A DNA stretch of 64,000 nt, taken from positions 1 to 64,000 of the forward strand of contig CAJUPP010000011.1 in the NCBI GenBank assembly GCA_910588325.1. The letters run 5' to 3'. Source of the stretch: an uncultured Hungatella sp. (GTDB lineage: Bacteria > Bacillota > Clostridia > Lachnospirales > Lachnospiraceae). Under the pieces are notes generated by a model. The model was not told the origin of the DNA and searched no databases. It saw only the letters and a program-made list of their open reading frames with translations. This document shows, one piece after another, positions 62,297 through 64,000 of the stretch. Each line of letters opens with the position of its first letter. Within the stretch, counting starts at the first letter, position 1. The position numbers and the translations under genes are program-made.

Positions 62297-63346
62297 ATGT
62301 ACCTGATGCAGGAGGCATACAGACAGGATTTGGAAAATGCATGGAGGGGAATTGTAAACAGGGAAAGGCTCAGCAGTAAAAAAGTTCTGATTACTGGGGC
62401 AACCGGTTTAATCGGTTCATTTATGACAGATTTGTTGTTATATGCCAATCGGATTCAAGGGATGGAAATAGATATTTATATATTGGCCAGAGACGAAAAA
62501 CGGGTAACAAAACGGTTTGCTTCAAGCCTGGGAGTGGAAAAGTTTCACTGTATTTTTCAGGATGTGACAAAAGCATTAAACCTGAAAGGTTCTCTGGATT
62601 ATATCATTCACGCCGCAGGAGACGGATTTCCTTCTGCCTTTCGGACAGCTCCGGTAGAGACTATGACGCCTGCATTGCTGGGAACGTATCAGCTTTTACA
62701 GTATGCAAGAAAAGTGGAACTGGAAAAGTTTTTATATATTTCCAGCGGAGAAGTTTATGGAAAACTGCCTGCAGCGAAGCAGGCGTTTGAGGAAAAAGAC
62801 TGTGGATATCTAGACAGTATGGCAGTACGTTCCTGCTATCCTATGGCAAAACGGTGTGCAGAAACTTTGTGCGTCTCTTTCAGTGAACAATATCACGTCC
62901 CTGTGGTAATAGCACGGCCCAGCCATGTCTATGGGGCGTGTACTTCGATTCATGATAACAGGGCGACAGTCCAGTTTTTAAACGCTGTACTTGAAGGAAA
63001 AAATGTAATCTTGAACAGCCACGGCAGACAGATGAGAAGTTATACCTATGTAGCGGACTGCGTATCTGGCGTTTTTACGATTCTTCTAAACGGTGCAGAT
63101 AGGGAAGCTTATAATGTTGCCAACAGAATATCAAGACTTACGATTGCAGAATTTGCCCGGATTCTTGCAGAAACGGCACAGACAAGATGCGAGATTAGGA
63201 TACCAAGTGAAGAAGAGAAGAGGGAATATACGCCGATTGAATATGCAGTTCTTGATTCTTCAAAGCTGGAGAAACTGGGCTGGAGGGGACAATATCCTAT
63301 TTATAAAGGGATTCGGCAGATGCTGGAAATTAAAAAGGCGGAGTGA
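62297..63346 (+). CDS. NAD-dependent epimerase/dehydratase, extended SDR
   Basis: A 349-residue enzyme with VLITGATGLIGSFMTDLL (NAD binding, residues 30-47), IHAAGDGFPS, ISSGEVYGKL, and YPMAKRCAE with the catalytic Tyr-Lys pair. It follows TarI/IspD, a pairing seen in polymer loci where the two make a CDP-linked or nucleotide-linked residue. Substrate unknown. ATG 62306 is an alternative start. Confidence 0.88.
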   Translation: MYLMQEAYRQDLENAWRGIVNRERLSSKKVLITGATGLIGSFMTDLLLYANRIQGMEIDIYILARDEKRVTKRFASSLGVEKFHCIFQDVTKALNLKGSLDYIIHAAGDGFPSAFRTAPVETMTPALLGTYQLLQYARKVELEKFLYISSGEVYGKLPAAKQAFEEKDCGYLDSMAVRSCYPMAKRCAETLCVSFSEQYHVPVVIARPSHVYGACTSIHDNRATVQFLNAVLEGKNVILNSHGRQMRSYTYVADCVSGVFTILLNGADREAYNVANRISRLTIAEFARILAETAQTRCEIRIPSEEEKREYTPIEYAVLDSSKLEKLGWRGQYPIYKGIRQMLEIKKAE

Positions 63347-63353
63347 AAAGACT

Positions 63354-64000
63354 ATGAAAAACTTATATGAAAAACTACAAAATCATGAAGAGAAGTTGTC
63401 ACTAATCGGTCTTGGATACGTGGGAATGCCAATCGCAGTTGCATTTGCAAAGAAGATAGACGTAATCGGATTTGATTTAAATCATGAGAAGATAAAATTA
63501 TATCAGGCAGGAGTGGACCCTACGAAGGAGGTAGGAGATGAGGCGGTCAGAAACACAACCGTAGATTTTACCTTTGACGAAGCCAGGTTGAAAGAAGCGA
63601 AGTTTCACATCGTAGCGGTTCCTACACCAGTCAGGGAAGACCATACTCCTGATTTGTCTCCTGTTGAGAGCGCCTCTGCGATTCTGGGGCGGAATCTGAC
63701 AAAAGGAAGCGTCGTTGTGTATGAATCGACCGTGTATCCGGGTGTGACGGAGGAGATCTGTATTCCTATTTTGGAGAAGGAATCCAGATTGAAATGTGGA
63801 ACAGATTTTAAAATCGGGTATAGCCCGGAACGGATTAATCCAGGGGATAAGGTACATAGACTGGAGACTATTAAAAAGATTGTAAGCGGAATGGATGCAG
63901 AGACTTTGGAGCTTGTGGCAGAGGTTTACCAGCTTGTGGTTGATGCGGGAATCTATAAAGCAGAAAGTATCCGAGTGGCAGAGGCGGCGAAAGTGATCGA
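63354..64000 (+). CDS. UDP-glucose/UDP-HexNAc 6-dehydrogenase, N-terminal part
   Basis: A partial gene running off the window; 215 codons are visible. It starts at ATG 63354 behind GGAG, with LSLIGLGYVGMPIAVAFAKK (NAD-binding loop), VAVPTPVREDHTPDLSPV, ESTVYPGVTEE and GYSPERINPGD, ending in the EAAKVI helix. The sequence GYSPERINPGDK fits the UDP-N-acetyl-hexosamine dehydrogenase branch (WecC/TviB/WbpA type), which makes hexosaminuronic acids. An acidic sugar in the polymer is inferred. Confidence 0.88.
   Translation, partial: MKNLYEKLQNHEEKLSLIGLGYVGMPIAVAFAKKIDVIGFDLNHEKIKLYQAGVDPTKEVGDEAVRNTTVDFTFDEARLKEAKFHIVAVPTPVREDHTPDLSPVESASAILGRNLTKGSVVVYESTVYPGVTEEICIPILEKESRLKCGTDFKIGYSPERINPGDKVHRLETIKKIVSGMDAETLELVAEVYQLVVDAGIYKAESIRVAEAAKVI

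Noticed and set aside
1..64000. CRISPR arrays, rRNA and tRNA genes
   Set aside because: No regularly spaced repeats with unique spacers, and no rRNA or tRNA cloverleaf sequences, were seen. The only tandem array is the 13-bp repeat at 28018-28053.

Overview
The window looks like chromosomal DNA of a spore-forming member of the Clostridia, most likely Lachnospiraceae. The grounds are the gene order ylxM-ffh-rpsP-khpA-rimM-trmD-rplS-lepB-rbgA-lepB-rnhB-yraN, a spoIVA gene behind a sigma-E-like promoter, strong GGAGG ribosome binding sites, and protein sequences of clostridial type. This placement is inferred from gene content and not from a database search. Almost everything is on the + strand; only a lipoprotein gene (11865-12683) and a PRPP synthetase gene (21259-22476) are on the - strand.

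Layout. 1-7 kb: an AAA-like/PD-(D/E)XK protein, a small coiled-coil protein, an MFS transporter, a DUF1538 membrane protein paired with a P-II-like protein, and a MerR regulator fused to a methyltransferase. 7-11.8 kb: rmlA, rmlB and rmlD (dTDP-rhamnose synthesis, without rmlC) behind a promoter with a MerR-type 19-bp spacer, followed by a family 2 glycoside hydrolase. 12.8-26 kb: a housekeeping block for protein targeting, ribosome assembly, tRNA/rRNA maturation, RNase HII, PRPP synthesis, Der GTPase and PlsY. 26-31.6 kb: a branched-chain amino acid ABC transporter, livJ then livHMGF. Two large palindromic repeat elements separate livJ from the rest. 31.8-38.5 kb: spoIVA, a beta-CASP metallo-beta-lactamase, rnhA and two secreted proteins. 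38.6-40.5 kb: a TnpB-like gene with a 26-bp inverted repeat upstream and a structured RNA-like region downstream. 40.5-64 kb: a large surface-polymer locus, open at the window end.

The surface-polymer locus encodes a TagF-like transferase fused to a beta-propeller, a TagD-type cytidylyltransferase fused to a Gfo/Idh/MocA oxidoreductase, GDPD, two LicD phosphotransferases, an NTP-transferase/SHMT-like fusion, and glycosyltransferases of GT2, GT4, GT-D and DUF616 types. It also encodes a cupin, a DegT aminotransferase, a methyltransferase, TarI/IspD, an epimerase and a nucleotide-sugar dehydrogenase. Together these suggest a phosphodiester-linked or phospho-decorated glycopolymer resembling teichoic acid. 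Many of the enzymes share an extra Rossmann-like domain of about 90-100 residues.

The most unusual points are these. (1) The TnpB homologue appears to lack all three RuvC carboxylates but keeps its zinc ribbon and an omega-RNA-like 3' flank, which suggests a nuclease-dead RNA-guided DNA-binding protein. (2) A 237-bp MITE-like palindrome with terminal inverted repeats and a target duplication sits in the loop of the hairpin after livJ, next to a second palindrome that has the same core but different outer arms. (3) The polymer locus contains several multidomain fusions and the recurrent Rossmann-like domain.
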